The notes under the pieces: model-generated | What the model was told of the DNA's origin: nothing | Database searches by the model: none | What the model saw: only the letters and a program-made list of their open reading frames with translations | Source: Polaribacter sp. | GTDB lineage: Bacteria > Bacteroidota > Bacteroidia > Flavobacteriales > Flavobacteriaceae | DNA: 64,000 nt | Assembly: GCA_028343155.1 (NCBI GenBank) | Contig: JAOLXX010000005.1 | Span: forward strand, 21,001-85,000 | Reading direction: 5' to 3' | In this document: one piece after another, positions 18,395-28,037 of the stretch | Position numbering within the stretch: the first letter of the stretch is position 1 | Layout of the letters: every line of letters starts with the position of its first letter | Program-made: the position numbers and the translations under genes

Positions 18395-20512
18395 ATGGCT
18401 AGAGATTTAAAATATACTAGAAATATTGGAATTGCAGCACATATTGATGCTGGAAAAACCACAACAACAGAGCGTGTATTGTATTATACAGGTGTTTCTC
18501 ACAAGATTGGAGAAGTACATGACGGTGCAGCAACAATGGACTGGATGGAACAAGAGCAAGAAAGAGGTATTACCATTACTTCTGCTGCCACTACTTGTGA
18601 GTGGAAATTTCCACAAGAAAACGCAAAAGACACTCCAGAAACCAAAGGATATCATTTTAATATTATAGATACTCCTGGTCACGTAGATTTTACGGTTGAA
18701 GTAAATCGTTCATTAAGAGTACTTGATGGATTGGTTTTCTTATTTAGTGCCGTTGATGGGGTAGAACCACAATCGGAAACTAACTGGAGGTTAGCAGACA
18801 ACTATAAAGTACCAAGAATTGGTTTTGTAAACAAAATGGATCGTCAAGGTTCTGACTTTTTAGCAGTTTGCCAACAAGTAAAAGATATGTTAAAGTCTAA
18901 CGCAGTGCCAATCGTTTTAAACATTGGTGACGAAGATGATTTTAAAGGTATTATTGATTTAGTAAAAAATCGTGCAATTGTATGGCATGATGCAACTCAG
19001 GGAGCAACTTTCGATGTAATCGAAATTCCTGAAGATATGAAAGAAGAAGCTCGTAAATATCGTGCACTCTTAATAGAGGAAGTAGCAAGTTATGACGAGA
19101 ATCTTTTAGAAAAATTCATGGAAGATGAAGATTCAATTACAGAAGAAGAAGTGCATGCCGCATTAAGAGCTGCTGTAATGGACATGGCCATTATTCCAAT
19201 GATTTGTGGTTCTGCATTTAAAAACAAAGGGGTTCAGTTTCTTTTAGACGCTGTATGTCGTTACTTACCTTCTCCAATGGACAAGGAAGGTATTGTTGGT
19301 GTAAACCCAGATACAGAAAAAGAGGAATTACGTAAACCAGATGTAAAGGAGCCTTTTGCTGCTTTGGCATTTAAAATTGCAACCGATCCTTTTGTAGGGC
19401 GTTTGGCATTTTTTAGAGCTTATTCTGGTCGTTTAGATGCAGGTTCGTATGTGTTGAATAATCGTTCTGGTAAGAAAGAACGTATATCGCGTATATATCA
19501 AATGCATGCTAATAAGCAAAATGCAATTGATCACATCGAAGCTGGAGATATTGGTGCTGCTGTTGGGTTTAAATCTATCAAAACCGGAGATACTTTAACT
19601 GCTGAGAAATTCCCTCTTGTATTGGAGTCAATGGATTTTCCAGATCCAGTAATTGGTATTGCTGTAGAACCTAAAACAAAAGCAGATGTAGATAAGTTAG
19701 GTATTGGTTTAGGTAAACTAGCGGAAGAAGACCCTACTTTTACAGTACGATCAGACGAAGCTTCAGGGCAGACGATTATTTCCGGAATGGGTGAATTGCA
19801 TTTAGATGTAATTGTAGACCGTTTAAAGCGTGAATTTAAAGTTGAAGTAAATCAAGGGCAACCACAAGTAGAATATAAAGAAGCAATTACAGCTGAAGCA
19901 GAACACAGAGAGGTTTATAAGAAACAATCTGGTGGTCGTGGTAAGTTTGCTGATATTGTTTTTACAATAGGTCCAGCGGATGAAGGTGAAACAGGATTAC
20001 AATTTAAATCTGTAATTAAAGGAGGGAATGTTCCTAGAGAATTTGTACCGTCTGTAGAAAAAGGATTTAAAGAAGCAATGCGTAATGGTCCTTTAGCAGG
20101 ATACGAAATGGATTCAATGAAAGTTACTTTGACGGACGGATCATTCCACGCAGTGGATTCTGATGCATTGTCTTTTGAGTTAGCGGCAAAAATGGGGTAT
20201 AAAGCTTCTGCAAAATCTGCAAAAGCAAAAATCATGGAGCCATTGATGAAATTAGAAGTATTAACTCCTGAGGCAAACATGGGTGATATTGTAGGTGATT
20301 TAAATAGAAGAAGAGGACAGGTAAATGACATGTCTGATAGAGCAGGTTCTAAAGTTGTAAAAGCAGTAGTACCTTTATCTGAGATGTTTGGATATGTAAC
20401 CGCTTTAAGGACCATGTCTTCTGGTAGAGCAACTTCTACAATGGAATTCTCACACTATGCAGAAACTCCTTCCAACATATCGGAAGATGTAATCGCGAAA
20501 TCTAAAGGATAA
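18395..20512 (+). CDS. fusA: Elongation factor G
   Basis: Translocation GTPase of 705 residues, full length. GTPase motifs are G1 AHIDAGKTT (15-23), G3 DTPGHVDF and G4 NKMD. Domain II, domain IV (GRGKFADI) and domain V (MFGYVTALR and STMEFSHY) follow in order. It belongs to the str operon between rpsG and rpsJ. The tuf gene often found next is absent here, as is common in Bacteroidota. Confidence 0.99.
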   Translation: MARDLKYTRNIGIAAHIDAGKTTTTERVLYYTGVSHKIGEVHDGAATMDWMEQEQERGITITSAATTCEWKFPQENAKDTPETKGYHFNIIDTPGHVDFTVEVNRSLRVLDGLVFLFSAVDGVEPQSETNWRLADNYKVPRIGFVNKMDRQGSDFLAVCQQVKDMLKSNAVPIVLNIGDEDDFKGIIDLVKNRAIVWHDATQGATFDVIEIPEDMKEEARKYRALLIEEVASYDENLLEKFMEDEDSITEEEVHAALRAAVMDMAIIPMICGSAFKNKGVQFLLDAVCRYLPSPMDKEGIVGVNPDTEKEELRKPDVKEPFAALAFKIATDPFVGRLAFFRAYSGRLDAGSYVLNNRSGKKERISRIYQMHANKQNAIDHIEAGDIGAAVGFKSIKTGDTLTAEKFPLVLESMDFPDPVIGIAVEPKTKADVDKLGIGLGKLAEEDPTFTVRSDEASGQTIISGMGELHLDVIVDRLKREFKVEVNQGQPQVEYKEAITAEAEHREVYKKQSGGRGKFADIVFTIGPADEGETGLQFKSVIKGGNVPREFVPSVEKGFKEAMRNGPLAGYEMDSMKVTLTDGSFHAVDSDALSFELAAKMGYKASAKSAKAKIMEPLMKLEVLTPEANMGDIVGDLNRRRGQVNDMSDRAGSKVVKAVVPLSEMFGYVTALRTMSSGRATSTMEFSHYAETPSNISEDVIAKSKG

Positions 20513-20531
20513 TTTACTAAATAAATATAAG

Positions 20532-20837
20532 ATGAGTCAAAAAATTAGAATAAAATTAAAGTCTTACGATTACAATTTAGTAGATAAATCTGCTGAAAAA
20601 ATAGTAAAGACGGTAAAAAGTACAGGTGCAGTTGTAAATGGACCAATACCATTACCAACACATAAAAAGATTTTTACAGTATTACGTTCACCGCACGTAA
20701 ATAAAAAATCGAGAGAGCAATTTCAACTAGCTGCTTACAAAAGATTATTAGACATCTATAGTTCTTCTTCGAAAACTATTGATGCTTTAATGAAGCTTGA
20801 GTTACCAAGTGGTGTTGAAGTTGAGATTAAAGTTTAA
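20532..20837 (+). CDS. rpsJ: 30S ribosomal protein S10
   Basis: S10/NusE, 101 residues, with the [15 protein letters not shown] start and [18 protein letters not shown] loop of the family. It acts in the 30S head and in antitermination complexes. It is the last gene of the str operon here: a terminator hairpin follows directly, and the S10 cluster restarts at rplC with its own promoter and leader. In most bacteria rpsJ instead leads the S10 operon, so the transcriptional break falls after it. Confidence 0.99.
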   Translation: MSQKIRIKLKSYDYNLVDKSAEKIVKTVKSTGAVVNGPIPLPTHKKIFTVLRSPHVNKKSREQFQLAAYKRLLDIYSSSSKTIDALMKLELPSGVEVEIKV

Positions 20838-20850
20838 GTATTAAAATATT

Positions 20851-20886
20851 AACTTTCGGTTTAATTTTGTTTAACCGAAAGTTTTT
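20851..20886 (+). terminator. Intrinsic terminator after rpsJ, overlapping the rplC promoter
   Basis: A perfect 11-bp stem (AACTTTCGGTT at 20851-20861 with AACCGAAAGTT at 20873-20883) encloses an 11-base loop and runs into a T-tract at 20882-20886. The TTG of the next promoter lies within the loop. Confidence 0.8.
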
Positions 20887-20896
20887 AATATTTTTG
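20867..20896 (+). promoter_or_regulatory. Promoter of the rplC (S10/spc) operon
   Basis: TTG at 20867-20869, 19 bases, then TATTTTTG at 20889-20896: exact consensus and spacing. The -33 box is inside the loop of the rpsJ terminator and the -7 box begins 2 bases after its T-tract. Confidence 0.8.
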
Positions 20897-21129
20897 CAAC
20901 CCGAAATAGAGTAGGGAATGCTATTTTTTTGAATTTATTTCAATAATAGTAACATGTCCAGAGCGTTTCGCGAAGGAAAAACGGAAAAACAAAATCAGCG
21001 TTGAATTTGTTTTACGCTGTTTTTTTTTGGAAGAAACTTGAAGGATTAGAATGAAACAATTGTTTCGAAAAATAATTATTAATAATAGACGCGCTGGATA
21101 AATGATCTATCGTCTAAAATTTTAACTAA
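20897..21129 (+). promoter_or_regulatory. Structured leader of rplC with probable attenuator
   Basis: A leader of roughly 225 bases with no gene. It contains a short TTCGCGAA palindrome (20967-20974), then a terminator-like hairpin (CAGCGT at 20996-21001 with ACGCTG at 21014-21019, followed by nine Ts, 21020-21028). A perfect 14-base palindrome, GAAACAATTGTTTC (21053-21066), follows. A last stem pairs TAGACG (21086-21091) with CGTCTA (21111-21116) just before the rplC start. A terminator inside the leader of a ribosomal operon suggests attenuation or autogenous control; the ligand (for example L4) is inference. Confidence 0.6.
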
Positions 21130-21747
21130 ATGTCTGGGTTAATAGGAAGAAAAATTGGAATGACCAGCTTATTTGACGAAAACGGGAAGAACATTCCTTG
21201 TACCGTTATTGAAGCAGGTCCTTGCATTGTCACTCAGGTCAGAACCGAAGAGGTTGACGGCTATAGTGCGTTGCAGCTTGGTTTCGATGACAAAAAAGCA
21301 AAGAGTTCTAACCAAGCGTTAGATGGTCACTTTAAAAAAGCTGGCACCACTGCAAAGAAAAAAGTCATCGAATTTCAAGGATTTGAAGAAGCGTATAAAT
21401 TAGGAGACTCTATTTCTGTGGATCACTTTGAAGAAGGTGAATTTGTAGATGTATCTGGTGTCTCGAAAGGAAAAGGTTTTCAAGGGGTTGTAAAACGTCA
21501 TGGATTTGCTGGTGTAGGTCAAGCTACTCACGGTCAGCACAACCGATTAAGAGCCCCAGGTTCTATTGGTGCTGCTTCTTATCCTGCAAGAGTATTCAAA
21601 GGAATGCGCATGGGAGGAAGAATGGGAGGAGATAAAGTGAAAGTTCAAAACTTAAAAGTATTAAAAGTAGTTGTAGAAAAGAACCTACTTGTTGTTAAAG
21701 GAGCAATTCCTGGACACAAAAATGCTTTTGTAACTATTCAGAAATAA
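21130..21747 (+). CDS. rplC: 50S ribosomal protein L3
   Basis: L3, an early 50S assembly protein whose loop reaches the peptidyl-transferase centre; 205 residues. The family signature is seen in [15 protein letters not shown] and in [13 protein letters not shown]. It is the first gene of the S10/spc transcript in this genome and sits behind a long structured leader. Its stop and the rplD start overlap by one base. Confidence 0.99.
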   Translation: MSGLIGRKIGMTSLFDENGKNIPCTVIEAGPCIVTQVRTEEVDGYSALQLGFDDKKAKSSNQALDGHFKKAGTTAKKKVIEFQGFEEAYKLGDSISVDHFEEGEFVDVSGVSKGKGFQGVVKRHGFAGVGQATHGQHNRLRAPGSIGAASYPARVFKGMRMGGRMGGDKVKVQNLKVLKVVVEKNLLVVKGAIPGHKNAFVTIQK

Positions 21748-22376
21748 TGAAAGTAGCAGTTTTAGATATTACAGGAAAAGATACAGGTAGAAAAGTTGAA
21801 CTTTCTAACGATGTATTTGGTGTAGAACCTAACGATCACGCAGTTTATTTAGATGTTAAGCAATACTTGGCGAATCAAAGGCAAGGAACGCACAAAGCTA
21901 AAGAGAGAGCAGAAATTACAGGATCTACAAGAAAGATAAAAAAACAAAAAGGAACGGGTACTGCAAGAGCAGGATCTATCAAGTCCGGTGTTTTTAGAGG
22001 TGGAGGTCGTATGTTCGGTCCAAGACCAAGAGATTATTCTGTTAAATTGAATAAAAACTTAAAGCGTTTGGCTCGTAAGTCAGCTTTAAGTATTCAAGCA
22101 AAAGACAAGAATTTAGTAGTGATAGAAGATTTTAACTTTGATACACCAAAGACAAAAAACTTTATTGATGTATTAAAAGCATTAGAATTGGATACTAAAA
22201 AAGCATTGTTTGTGTTGAGTAATGAAAATGCAAATGTGTATTTATCATCACGAAACTTGAAAAAGGCTAAAGTAGTGAAGGCTTCAGAAATTAATACCTA
22301 TGGTGTTTTAAACGCGAATAAGGTGGTGATTACTGAGAGCTCTTTAGATGGAATTAATACAAACTTAAGTAAATAG
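21747..22376 (+). CDS. rplD: 50S ribosomal protein L4
   Basis: L4, 209 residues, lining the peptide exit tunnel. The extended tunnel loop is visible in [21 protein letters not shown] and GPRPRDY. The start overlaps the rplC stop (ATAATGA), implying translational coupling. In other bacteria L4 is the autogenous repressor of this operon, which makes it the first candidate ligand for the rplC leader. Confidence 0.99.
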   Translation: MKVAVLDITGKDTGRKVELSNDVFGVEPNDHAVYLDVKQYLANQRQGTHKAKERAEITGSTRKIKKQKGTGTARAGSIKSGVFRGGGRMFGPRPRDYSVKLNKNLKRLARKSALSIQAKDKNLVVIEDFNFDTPKTKNFIDVLKALELDTKKALFVLSNENANVYLSSRNLKKAKVVKASEINTYGVLNANKVVITESSLDGINTNLSK

Positions 22377-22385
22377 GGATTCACA

Positions 22386-22676
22386 ATGAGTATTTTAATA
22401 AAACCTATTATCACGGAAAAAGCTACAAACCATAGTGAGGTATTTAATCGCTATACGTTTGTTGTAGATAAGAAAGCTAACAAGATAGAAATTAAAGGAG
22501 CTGTTGAAGCAACTTATGGAGTTTCTATTTTAAGCGTTAAGACTTTAAACTATCCAATTCAACGAAACACTAAGTTTACTAAAAAAGGCTTAGTAACAGG
22601 TATCAAGAGTGGATATAAAAAGGCTGTCGTTCAATTAGCAGCAGGAGAAAGCATTGATTTTTATAACAATCTTTAA
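22386..22676 (+). CDS. rplW: 50S ribosomal protein L23
   Basis: L23, 96 residues, located at the tunnel exit where trigger factor and SRP dock. It starts with the typical [15 protein letters not shown] segment and has the [17 protein letters not shown] core. It lies between rplD and rplB with gaps of about 10 bases. Confidence 0.99.
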   Translation: MSILIKPIITEKATNHSEVFNRYTFVVDKKANKIEIKGAVEATYGVSILSVKTLNYPIQRNTKFTKKGLVTGIKSGYKKAVVQLAAGESIDFYNNL

Positions 22677-22687
22677 GAAAGACAAAA

Positions 22688-23512
22688 ATGTCAGTTAGAA
22701 AATTAAAACCAATAACACCAGGTCAGCGTTTTAGAGTTGTAAATGGGTTCGACACCATAACAACTGATAAGCCGGAGAAAAGTTTACTTGCTCCGAAAAA
22801 ACGATCAGGAGGTCGAAACAGTCAGGGAAGAATGACAACTCGTAATATAGGAGGAGGTCACAAACAAAGGTACCGTATTATCGATTTTAAAAGAGAGAAA
22901 AGTGGTATTCCCGCAACAGTAAAAACTATTGAGTATGATCCAAATCGTACTGCATTTATTGCATTACTTAGTTATGCTGATGGAGAAAAACGTTATGTAA
23001 TTGCACAAAACGGTTTAAAAGTAGGTCAAACAATTGTATCAGGAAATGCTATTGCTCCAGAAATTGGAAATGCAATGCCATTAAGTGAAATTCCTTTAGG
23101 GACAACAATTTCTTGTATCGAATTACGTCCAGGTCAAGGAGCTGTAATGGCTCGTTCTGCTGGTTCTTTTGCACAATTAATGGCAAGAGACGGTAAGTAT
23201 GCAACAGTTAAATTGCCTTCTGGTGAAACAAGATTAATCTTGTTAACATGTATGGCAACAATTGGTGTTGTATCGAATTCAGATCATCAATTACTAGTGT
23301 CTGGTAAGGCAGGTAGAAGAAGATGGTTAGGTAGAAGACCAAGAGTGAACGCAGTAAGAATGAATCCTGTAGATCACCCAATGGGTGGTGGTGAAGGACG
23401 TGCTTCTGGAGGTCATCCAAGATCTAGAAATGGTATCCCTGCAAAAGGATTTAAGACGAGATCTAAGACGAAAGCGAGTAATAAGTATATTATCGAACGT
23501 AAAAAGAAATAA
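22688..23512 (+). CDS. rplB: 50S ribosomal protein L2
   Basis: L2, 274 residues, needed for subunit association and peptidyl transfer. It has the [20 protein letters not shown] segment, the [13 protein letters not shown] core and the C-terminal loop with the conserved His in [14 protein letters not shown]. Standard S10-operon position. Confidence 0.99.
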   Translation: MSVRKLKPITPGQRFRVVNGFDTITTDKPEKSLLAPKKRSGGRNSQGRMTTRNIGGGHKQRYRIIDFKREKSGIPATVKTIEYDPNRTAFIALLSYADGEKRYVIAQNGLKVGQTIVSGNAIAPEIGNAMPLSEIPLGTTISCIELRPGQGAVMARSAGSFAQLMARDGKYATVKLPSGETRLILLTCMATIGVVSNSDHQLLVSGKAGRRRWLGRRPRVNAVRMNPVDHPMGGGEGRASGGHPRSRNGIPAKGFKTRSKTKASNKYIIERKKK

Positions 23513-23515
23513 ACT

Positions 23516-23794
23516 ATGGCAAGATCATTAAAAAAAGGACCTTACGTTCACTATAAGTTAGAGAAAAAAGTGTTGGCTAATGCAGATGCTGGAAGCAAAA
23601 CAGTAATCAAAACTTGGTCTAGAGCAAGTATGATTACTCCAGATTTTGTAGGACAAACGATTGCTGTTCATAACGGACGTCAGTTTGTACCAGTATACGT
23701 TACAGAAAACATGGTAGGTCATAAGTTAGGCGAATTTTCACCAACTCGTTCATTTAGAGGACATGCTGGTGCAAAAAACAAAGGAAAAAAATAA
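23516..23794 (+). CDS. rpsS: 30S ribosomal protein S19
   Basis: S19 of the 30S head, 92 residues, beginning [10 protein letters not shown] and carrying the [18 protein letters not shown] signature. It starts 3 bases after rplB. Confidence 0.99.
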   Translation: MARSLKKGPYVHYKLEKKVLANADAGSKTVIKTWSRASMITPDFVGQTIAVHNGRQFVPVYVTENMVGHKLGEFSPTRSFRGHAGAKNKGKK

Positions 23795-23801
23795 GTAGGA
23801 T

Positions 23802-24215
23802 ATGGGAGTTCGTAAAAAAAACATGGCAGATCAGTTAAAAGCAGATAGAAAGCAACGTGCTTTCGCGAAGCTGACTAACTGTCCTACATCACCAAGAAAA
23901 ATGCGTTTAGTAGCAAACCAAGTAAGAGGAGTTGAAGTTGAAAAAGCTTTACAAATCTTAAAGTTTAGCCCTAAAGAAGCATCTATCAATTTAGAGAAAT
24001 TGTTGTTGTCTGCAATTGCAAACTGGCAAGCTAAAAATGATGATGCGTCTATAGAAGAAGCGGGACTGTTTGTAAAAACAATTTGTGTAGATAGCGCAGG
24101 GATGTTAAAAAGATTAAGACCAGCTCCACAAGGGCGTGCTCATAGAATTCGTAAGCGTTCTAATCACGTTACTTTAGAGTTAGGTAGTAAAAATTTAAGT
24201 AATCAATCAAAGTAG
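23802..24215 (+). CDS. rplV: 50S ribosomal protein L22
   Basis: L22, 137 residues; its beta-hairpin lines the exit tunnel ([28 protein letters not shown]). The N-terminus carries about 20 extra residues ([19 protein letters not shown]) before the [12 protein letters not shown] core. I kept the first ATG because it directly follows rpsS and an MGVRKK start is usual in flavobacteria; an internal ATG at 23823 is the alternative. Confidence 0.98.
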   Translation: MGVRKKNMADQLKADRKQRAFAKLTNCPTSPRKMRLVANQVRGVEVEKALQILKFSPKEASINLEKLLLSAIANWQAKNDDASIEEAGLFVKTICVDSAGMLKRLRPAPQGRAHRIRKRSNHVTLELGSKNLSNQSK

Positions 24216-24217
24216 AA

Positions 24218-24943
24218 ATGGGACAAAAAACAAATCCAATAGGGAATCGTTTAGGAATCATCAGAGGTTGGGAGTCTAACTGGTACGGTGGTAATGACTA
24301 CGGAGATAAAATAGCTGAAGATTTTAAAATTAGAGAGTATGTAAATGCTCGTTTATTTAAAGCAAGTGTTTCTAGAGTAATTATAGAGCGTACACTGAAA
24401 CTTGTAACCGTTACTATCACTACTGCTCGTCCAGGTATCATTATCGGGAAAGGTGGAACAGAGGTCGACAAGTTAAAAGAAGAGCTTAAAAAAATTACAG
24501 GGAAAGAAGTTCAAATTAATATTTTTGAGATTAAACGTCCAGAATTAGATGCAAAATTAGTTGCAGTTAGTGTTGCACGTCAAATTGAAAATAGAATCTC
24601 TTACAAAAGAGCCACTAAAATGGCGATTCAGGCGACAATGCGTATGAACGCTGAAGGAATTAAAATTCAGATTTCAGGACGTTTAAACGGCGCAGAAATG
24701 GCACGTTCAGAGCACTATAAAGAAGGAAGGATTCCACTTTCAACTTTTAGAGCTGATATCGATTATGCACTTGTAGAAGCACATACACAATACGGAAGAC
24801 TTGGTATTAAAGTGTGGATCATGAAAGGTGAGGTATATGGTAAAAGAGAATTGTCTCCATTAGTTGGTTTGTCTAAAAAGCAAGGCGGTAATAAAGGTGG
24901 TAACGACAGATCTAAACGTCCACAACCTCGTAAAAGAAAATAG
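24218..24943 (+). CDS. rpsC: 30S ribosomal protein S3
   Basis: S3 at the mRNA entry channel, 241 residues. The KH domain is visible with [14 protein letters not shown] near residue 75, and the C-terminal domain has [19 protein letters not shown]. The tail is Gly/Lys/Arg rich. A 91-base spacer of short repeated words separates it from rplP. Confidence 0.99.
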   Translation: MGQKTNPIGNRLGIIRGWESNWYGGNDYGDKIAEDFKIREYVNARLFKASVSRVIIERTLKLVTVTITTARPGIIIGKGGTEVDKLKEELKKITGKEVQINIFEIKRPELDAKLVAVSVARQIENRISYKRATKMAIQATMRMNAEGIKIQISGRLNGAEMARSEHYKEGRIPLSTFRADIDYALVEAHTQYGRLGIKVWIMKGEVYGKRELSPLVGLSKKQGGNKGGNDRSKRPQPRKRK

Positions 24944-25034
24944 GTTATATAGTTGTTGCTTATTGGTTTTTATTTGTTGATAAACAATTAGACTGATAGA
25001 CAATTAAACGAACAAACGAATAAACGAATAGAAA
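24944..25034 (+). repeat. Spacer between rpsC and rplP with 8-bp tandem repeats
   Basis: The second half holds three near-identical tandem octamers, AAACGAAC, AAACGAAT and AAACGAAT (about 25005-25028), preceded by TTGTTGATAAACAATTAGACTGATAGACAATT-like dyads (TTGTT with AACAA). It has no terminator or promoter. Its word content resembles the spacers at 17766, 28584 and 31770. Confidence 0.5.
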
Positions 25035-25466
25035 ATGTTACAGCCAAAAAGAGTAAAATACCGTAAGGTACAGAAGGCGAAAGGAAATATGACAGGTATT
25101 TCTGGTAGAGGGAATCAACTTTCCAATGGAATGTTTGGTATCAAATCCTTAGATCAGAACTTACTAACTTCTCGTCAAATAGAAGCAGCTCGTATTGCGG
25201 CCACTCGTCATATGAAGAGAGAAGGTCAGTTATGGATCAAGGTATTTCCAGACAAGCCGATCACTAAGAAGCCTTTAGAGGTTCGTATGGGTAAGGGAAA
25301 AGGAGCACCAGATCATTTTGTTGCTGTTATTAAGCCAGGTAGAATTTTGTTTGAAATTGGTGGTGTACCTATCAATGTAGCAAAAGAAGCTTTGCGCTTA
25401 GCAGCACAGAAACTTCCAGTAAAAACGAAGTTTGTCATCGCAAGAGATTTTGATACGAACGCATAA
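25035..25466 (+). CDS. rplP: 50S ribosomal protein L16
   Basis: L16, 143 residues, organising the A-site tRNA region. It begins [17 protein letters not shown] and shows [19 protein letters not shown] and the VKTKFV C-terminus typical of the family. Unlike most bacteria, a 91-base spacer separates it from rpsC. Confidence 0.99.
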   Translation: MLQPKRVKYRKVQKAKGNMTGISGRGNQLSNGMFGIKSLDQNLLTSRQIEAARIAATRHMKREGQLWIKVFPDKPITKKPLEVRMGKGKGAPDHFVAVIKPGRILFEIGGVPINVAKEALRLAAQKLPVKTKFVIARDFDTNA

Positions 25467-25477
25467 TTCTAAATAAA

Positions 25478-25669
25478 ATGAAACAATCAGAAGTAAAAGA
25501 ATTGTCTTTAGCCGATCTTAATGAGAAGCTAGGCGCGTTGCAAAAAAATTATACCGATCTTAAGATGGCTCATGCAATCACTCCATTGGAGAATCCATTG
25601 CAATTGAGAAGCTTAAGAAGAACTGTAGCAAGAATTGCAACAGAATTAACAAAAAGAGAATTACAATAA
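25478..25669 (+). CDS. rpmC: 50S ribosomal protein L29
   Basis: L29, 63 residues, a two-helix protein at the tunnel exit. It has the KELSLADLNEKL first helix and the NPLQLRSLRRTVARIATEL second helix. Between rplP and rpsQ, as in other spc clusters. Confidence 0.98.
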   Translation: MKQSEVKELSLADLNEKLGALQKNYTDLKMAHAITPLENPLQLRSLRRTVARIATELTKRELQ

Positions 25670-25689
25670 TTCTATAGTCAGTTTTAAAG

Positions 25690-25947
25690 ATGGAAAAAAG
25701 AAATCTTAGAAAAGAGAGAATTGGTGTTGTTTCAAGTAGTAAAATGGAGAAATCTATTGTTGTTGCTGAAACGAAGAGAGTAAAGCACCCAATGTATGGA
25801 AAATTCGTATTGAAGACGAAGAAATATGTTGCACACGACGAACAGAATGATTGCAACGAAGGAGACACTGTTAGGATCATGGAAACAAGACCTATGAGTA
25901 AATCTAAGCGTTGGAGATTAGTAGAAATCCTAGAAAGAGCTAAATAA
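25690..25947 (+). CDS. rpsQ: 30S ribosomal protein S17
   Basis: S17, 85 residues, an OB-fold primary binder of 16S rRNA. It starts [19 protein letters not shown] and has the [11 protein letters not shown] and [18 protein letters not shown] signatures. Its stop is 1 base before the rplN start. Confidence 0.99.
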   Translation: MEKRNLRKERIGVVSSSKMEKSIVVAETKRVKHPMYGKFVLKTKKYVAHDEQNDCNEGDTVRIMETRPMSKSKRWRLVEILERAK

Positions 25948-25948
25948 T

Positions 25949-26317
25949 ATGTTACAGACAGAATCAAGATTAAAAGTAGCAGATAATACTGGAGCTAAAG
26001 AAGTTTTAGTAATTAGAGTTTTAGGGGGAACAAGAAAGAGATATGCAAGTATTGGAGACAAGATTGTTGTATCTGTTAAATCTGCAACTCCTAACGGAAC
26101 TGTAAAAAAAGGTCAAGTATCTAGAGCAGTTGTTGTAAGAACGAAAAAAGAAGTAAGACGTAAGGACGGATCCTACATCAGATTTGATGACAACGCTTGT
26201 GTACTTTTAAATCCTACAGAGGAAATGAGAGGAACCCGTGTATTTGGACCTGTTGCGCGTGAGCTTCGTGAGAAACAATTCATGAAAATAGTATCATTAG
26301 CACCTGAAGTGCTTTAA
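25949..26317 (+). CDS. rplN: 50S ribosomal protein L14
   Basis: L14, 122 residues, at the subunit interface. Full family signature: [18 protein letters not shown] at the start, [12 protein letters not shown] in the middle and [17 protein letters not shown] near the end. Confidence 0.99.
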   Translation: MLQTESRLKVADNTGAKEVLVIRVLGGTRKRYASIGDKIVVSVKSATPNGTVKKGQVSRAVVVRTKKEVRRKDGSYIRFDDNACVLLNPTEEMRGTRVFGPVARELREKQFMKIVSLAPEVL

Positions 26318-26330
26318 ATCATTCATAAAG

Positions 26331-26633
26331 ATGAAAAAGTTCAAAATAAAAACAGGAGATACTGTAAAAGTAATTACAGGTACTAGTAAAAATTCTGAGG
26401 GTAAAGTATTACAAATCCTTAAAGATTCCGATAGAGTATTAGTTGAAGGTGCCAACTTAGTGTCTAAACACACGAAGCCAAGTGCTCAAAACCCTCAAGG
26501 AGGTATTGTAAAGAAAGAAGCTTCTATTCATATCTCTAACGTAATGTTAGTAGAAGATAGTGTTGCTGTAAGAGTAGGTTATAAAGTTGATGGAGATACG
26601 AAAACAAGAGTCTCTAAAAAAACTAAAAAATAA
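26331..26633 (+). CDS. rplX: 50S ribosomal protein L24
   Basis: L24, 100 residues, an assembly initiator with an N-terminal KOW motif ([22 protein letters not shown]). [19 protein letters not shown] follows as in other bacteria. Standard spc-operon position. Confidence 0.98.
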   Translation: MKKFKIKTGDTVKVITGTSKNSEGKVLQILKDSDRVLVEGANLVSKHTKPSAQNPQGGIVKKEASIHISNVMLVEDSVAVRVGYKVDGDTKTRVSKKTKK

Positions 26634-26641
26634 TAATAATC

Positions 26642-27193
26642 ATGAGTTACGTACCAAGATTAAAAGCAGAATACAAAGAAAGAGTTGTAAAAGCTCTGAC
26701 TGAAGAATTCAGTTATAAGAATGTAATGCAAGTGCCAAAATTAGAGAAAATAGTTGTTTCTAAAGGAGTTGGTGCTGCAATTGCAGACAAGAAATTAATA
26801 GATTATGCTGTAGAAGAGTTGACTAAAATTACAGGTCAAAAAGCTATTTCTACAATGTCTAAAAAAGATATCGCAGCATTTAAATTACGTAAAGGAATGC
26901 CAATTGGTGTTAAAGTTACTTTACGTGGAGATAAAATGTATGAGTTCTTAGATAGATTAGTTACAGCTTCTTTACCTCGTGTAAGAGACTTTAACGGTAT
27001 AAAAGCTAATGGATTTGATGGGAGAGGTAATTACAATTTAGGAATTACTGAACAAATCATCTACCCAGAAATAAATATTGATCAAGTGAAAAAAATCAAT
27101 GGTATGGATATTACATTTGTAACATCTGCACCTACAGATAAGGAAGCGAAGTCATTATTAGGAGAATTAGGTTTACCATTTAAAAAGAACTAA
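26642..27193 (+). CDS. rplE: 50S ribosomal protein L5
   Basis: L5, 183 residues, binding 5S rRNA and forming a bridge to the 30S head. It has the [16 protein letters not shown] start, [17 protein letters not shown], and the [18 protein letters not shown] loop. It precedes rpsN by 3 bases. Confidence 0.99.
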   Translation: MSYVPRLKAEYKERVVKALTEEFSYKNVMQVPKLEKIVVSKGVGAAIADKKLIDYAVEELTKITGQKAISTMSKKDIAAFKLRKGMPIGVKVTLRGDKMYEFLDRLVTASLPRVRDFNGIKANGFDGRGNYNLGITEQIIYPEINIDQVKKINGMDITFVTSAPTDKEAKSLLGELGLPFKKN

Positions 27194-27196
27194 GAG

Positions 27197-27466
27197 ATGG
27201 CTAAAGAATCAATGAAAGCCCGCGAACGTAAGAGAGCGGCAGTAGTTGCAAAATATGCAGAAAAGAGAAAAGCTTTAAAAGAAGCTGGAGACTATGAAGG
27301 CTTGCAAAAATTACCAAAGAACGCTTCTCCAATAAGAATGCACAATAGATGTAAACTTACAGGAAGACCTAAAGGGTATATGCGTCAGTTTGGTTTGTCC
27401 CGTGTTACGTTTCGTGAAATGGCAAATCAAGGATTAATACCAGGTGTTAAAAAAGCAAGTTGGTAG
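27197..27466 (+). CDS. rpsN: 30S ribosomal protein S14 (zinc-free form)
   Basis: S14 of 89 residues, the longer zinc-independent type: only one Cys is present ([12 protein letters not shown]) and the CxxC pairs of the short zinc form are missing. The [18 protein letters not shown]-terminal signature is intact. It ends the rplC-rpsN transcript: a hairpin followed by Ts overlaps a new promoter in the next gap. Confidence 0.99.
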   Translation: MAKESMKARERKRAAVVAKYAEKRKALKEAGDYEGLQKLPKNASPIRMHNRCKLTGRPKGYMRQFGLSRVTFREMANQGLIPGVKKASW

Positions 27467-27482
27467 AAAATAAAAATAAAGC

Positions 27483-27512
27483 TTAAAAAATAAAATAGAA
27501 TGTGTATCTTTG
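27483..27512 (+). promoter_or_regulatory. Promoter of the rpsH-rplQ section
   Basis: TTA at 27483-27485, 19 bases, then TATCTTTG at 27505-27512. The -7 box is a full consensus match and the spacing is exact; the -33 box has one mismatch. The -7 box forms the loop of the preceding terminator. Confidence 0.65.
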
Positions 27513-27529
27513 CACGCTCTATTTTTTTT
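27492..27529 (+). terminator. Terminator after rpsN with a promoter box in its loop
   Basis: AAAATAGA (27492-27499) pairs with TCTATTTT (27518-27525), then a 2x2 mismatch, then GTG (27502-27504) with CAC (27513-27515). A T-run extends to 27529. The 8-base loop 27505-27512 is exactly TATCTTTG, the -7 element of the next promoter. Confidence 0.7.
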
Positions 27530-27560
27530 GAGTATAAGAATTTTAACTGATTATAGGTTC

Positions 27561-27590
27561 ATTTATCACAGAGTAATCTGTAGCATAAAT
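27561..27590 (+). promoter_or_regulatory. Leader stem-loop before rpsH
   Basis: ATTTAT (27561-27566) pairs with ATAAAT (27585-27590), then an asymmetric internal loop (C against AGC), then ACAGA with TCTGT around a GTAA tetraloop. It lies 38 bases before the rpsH start. A stem with an internal loop in front of the S8 gene could be an S8 autoregulatory site; that role is inference. Confidence 0.45.
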
Positions 27591-27628
27591 AGAGGTATTT
27601 GAAAACCGTAATCGCAATTTAAATAAAT

Positions 27629-28027
27629 ATGTATACAGATCCAATCGCGGATTTTCTTACTAGAGTAAGGAATGCAATCGCAGCAGGACACAGAGTAGTG
27701 GAAATTCCAGCTTCAAACTTGAAGAAGGAAATGACTAAGATTTTGTTTGATCAAGGATTTATTTTAAGCTATCAGTTCAATGACGATAAAGTTCAGGGAA
27801 CAATTAAGATCGCTTTAAAATATGACCGTGACACAAAAGAGTCAGTAATTAGAAAAATTCAACGAATTAGTACACCAGGATTGCGTAAATACGTTGGCTC
27901 TACAGAGATGCCAAGAGTATTAAACGGTCTTGGAATTGCTATTGTTTCTACATCGAAAGGTGTAATGACAAATAAAAAGGCACGTCTAGAAAATGTTGGA
28001 GGAGAAGTTTTATGTTATGTTTATTAA
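27629..28027 (+). CDS. rpsH: 30S ribosomal protein S8
   Basis: S8, 132 residues, binding 16S helix 21. It begins [16 protein letters not shown] and has the [19 protein letters not shown] signature. In this genome it starts a new transcript behind a terminator/promoter composite and a leader stem-loop. S8 is the autogenous repressor of the spc operon in enterobacteria, so this is a natural place for control. Confidence 0.99.
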   Translation: MYTDPIADFLTRVRNAIAAGHRVVEIPASNLKKEMTKILFDQGFILSYQFNDDKVQGTIKIALKYDRDTKESVIRKIQRISTPGLRKYVGSTEMPRVLNGLGIAIVSTSKGVMTNKKARLENVGGEVLCYVY

Positions 28028-28037
28028 TCCATAAGAA

